In this document: positions 30,935 through 31,156 of the stretch, in pieces
How positions within the stretch are numbered: the stretch's first letter is position 1
How the letters are laid out: each line of letters starts with the position of its first letter
Assembly: GCF_035938995.1 (NCBI RefSeq)
Contig: NZ_DASZGI010000001.1
Location: 1-31,156 of the forward strand
Origin: DASZGI01 sp035938995
GTDB lineage: Bacteria; Actinomycetota; Actinomycetes; Streptomycetales; Catenulisporaceae
DNA length: 31,156 nt
Reading direction: 5' to 3'
Made by a program: the position numbers and the translations under genes
Notes under the pieces: generated by a model
The model's database searches: none
Told to the model about the DNA's origin: nothing
The model's input: the letters and a program-made list of their open reading frames with translations, nothing else

Positions 30935-31003
30935 ATGACAGTCGATCCCCGCTCCCCCGATTTCGATGCGGCCGACCTGCTCGAATTCGAAGCGACGGAC
31001 TGA
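30935..31003 (+). CDS. Possible 22-residue small ORF (leader peptide candidate)
   Basis: The ATG at 30935 is preceded by GGGAGAG at a good distance and the frame runs 22 codons to TGA, ending 15 bases before the next gene. The predicted peptide, MTVDPRSPDFDAADLLEFEATD, is acidic (seven Asp/Glu). No homologue is recognised. It could be a leader peptide, a small protein or chance. The ATG at 30899 would give a 34-residue version but has no Shine-Dalgarno. Confidence 0.35.
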   Translation: MTVDPRSPDFDAADLLEFEATD

Positions 31004-31018
31004 AGAGGGAGCCGAGCT

Positions 31019-31156
31019 ATGGCTTACCACGGACACGTGATGGTCGGTGGCCCGCCCGACGTGCGCGAACTCCCCGCCCTGGTGATCACCAAGGTCGCGG
31101 TCGGCCCGTACGACAACAACTCATACCTCCTGCGCTGTCGCTACAGAGGCGAACAG
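31019..31156 (+). CDS. MBL-fold metallo-hydrolase, N-terminal part
   Basis: The first 46 codons of a gene that runs off the window. The sequence MAYHGHVMVGGPPDVRELPALVITK followed by VAVGPYDNNSYLLRCR matches the N-terminus of the MBL-fold (glyoxalase II-like) hydrolase that commonly lies divergent from uvrA in actinobacteria. ATG start with GAGGGAG upstream. The zinc-binding HxHxDH motif would lie beyond the window, so the exact subgroup is open. Confidence 0.85.
   Translation, partial: MAYHGHVMVGGPPDVRELPALVITKVAVGPYDNNSYLLRCRYRGEQ

Overview
The window is chromosomal DNA from a high-GC actinomycete. Evidence is the strong G/C third-position bias, the frequent GTG and TTG starts, the actinobacterial proteins RbpA, OpcA and WhiA, and the familiar actinobacterial gene order uvrA / uvrC-rapZ-yvcK-whiA-gap-pgk-tpi-secG and tkt-tal-zwf-opcA-pgl. 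WhiA suggests a filamentous, sporulating lineage. The genus cannot be fixed from the sequence alone.

Layout. (1) 1-188: non-coding minus-strand tRNA-like sequences and a strong hairpin directly downstream of sufB. (2) 189-2533 (minus): sufR-sufB, the start of an Fe-S assembly operon; no sufD follows sufB inside the window. (3) 2665-5547 (plus): an ABC exporter pair and heme A synthase ctaA. (4) 5573-7830 (minus): ctaB (heme O synthase) and manA. (5) 8239-15012 (plus): the pentose-phosphate operon tkt-tal-zwf-opcA-pgl, with overlapping start/stop codons at tal/zwf and opcA/pgl, closed by a strong hairpin terminator. (6) 15163-15870 (plus): a Phd/VapC-type toxin-antitoxin module with a palindromic operator inside its promoter. 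(7) 15907-17451 (minus): a DUF2332 gene and rbpA. (8) 17663-21243 (minus): gap-pgk-tpiA-secG, separated by hairpins. (9) 21689-26980 (minus): uvrC-rapZ-yvcK-whiA. (10) 27154-30706 (minus): uvrA and a Tat-exported Rieske lipoprotein. (11) 30935-31156 (plus): a possible 22-codon leader ORF and the start of an MBL-fold hydrolase gene.

How the genes work together. Two central-carbon operons converge: the pentose-phosphate genes (NADPH supply) run rightward and the lower-glycolysis genes run leftward. The toxin-antitoxin module, the DUF2332 gene and rbpA lie where they meet. CtaA and CtaB make heme for the aa3 oxidase. SufR/SufB build Fe-S clusters, and the sequence upstream of sufR carries both an iron-box-like element and an inverted repeat over the start codon that could be a SufR operator. 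UvrA and UvrC are nucleotide excision repair subunits; RapZ, YvcK and WhiA are the conserved regulatory trio.

Most of the window is ordinary conserved chromosome. The parts most worth a second look are the tRNA-like sequences that replace the expected sufD after sufB, the toxin-antitoxin promoter/operator with a predicted leaderless start, in-frame short tandem repeats in three proteins, the dual iron/Fe-S control region of sufR, and the palindrome-rich 445-base region upstream of gap.
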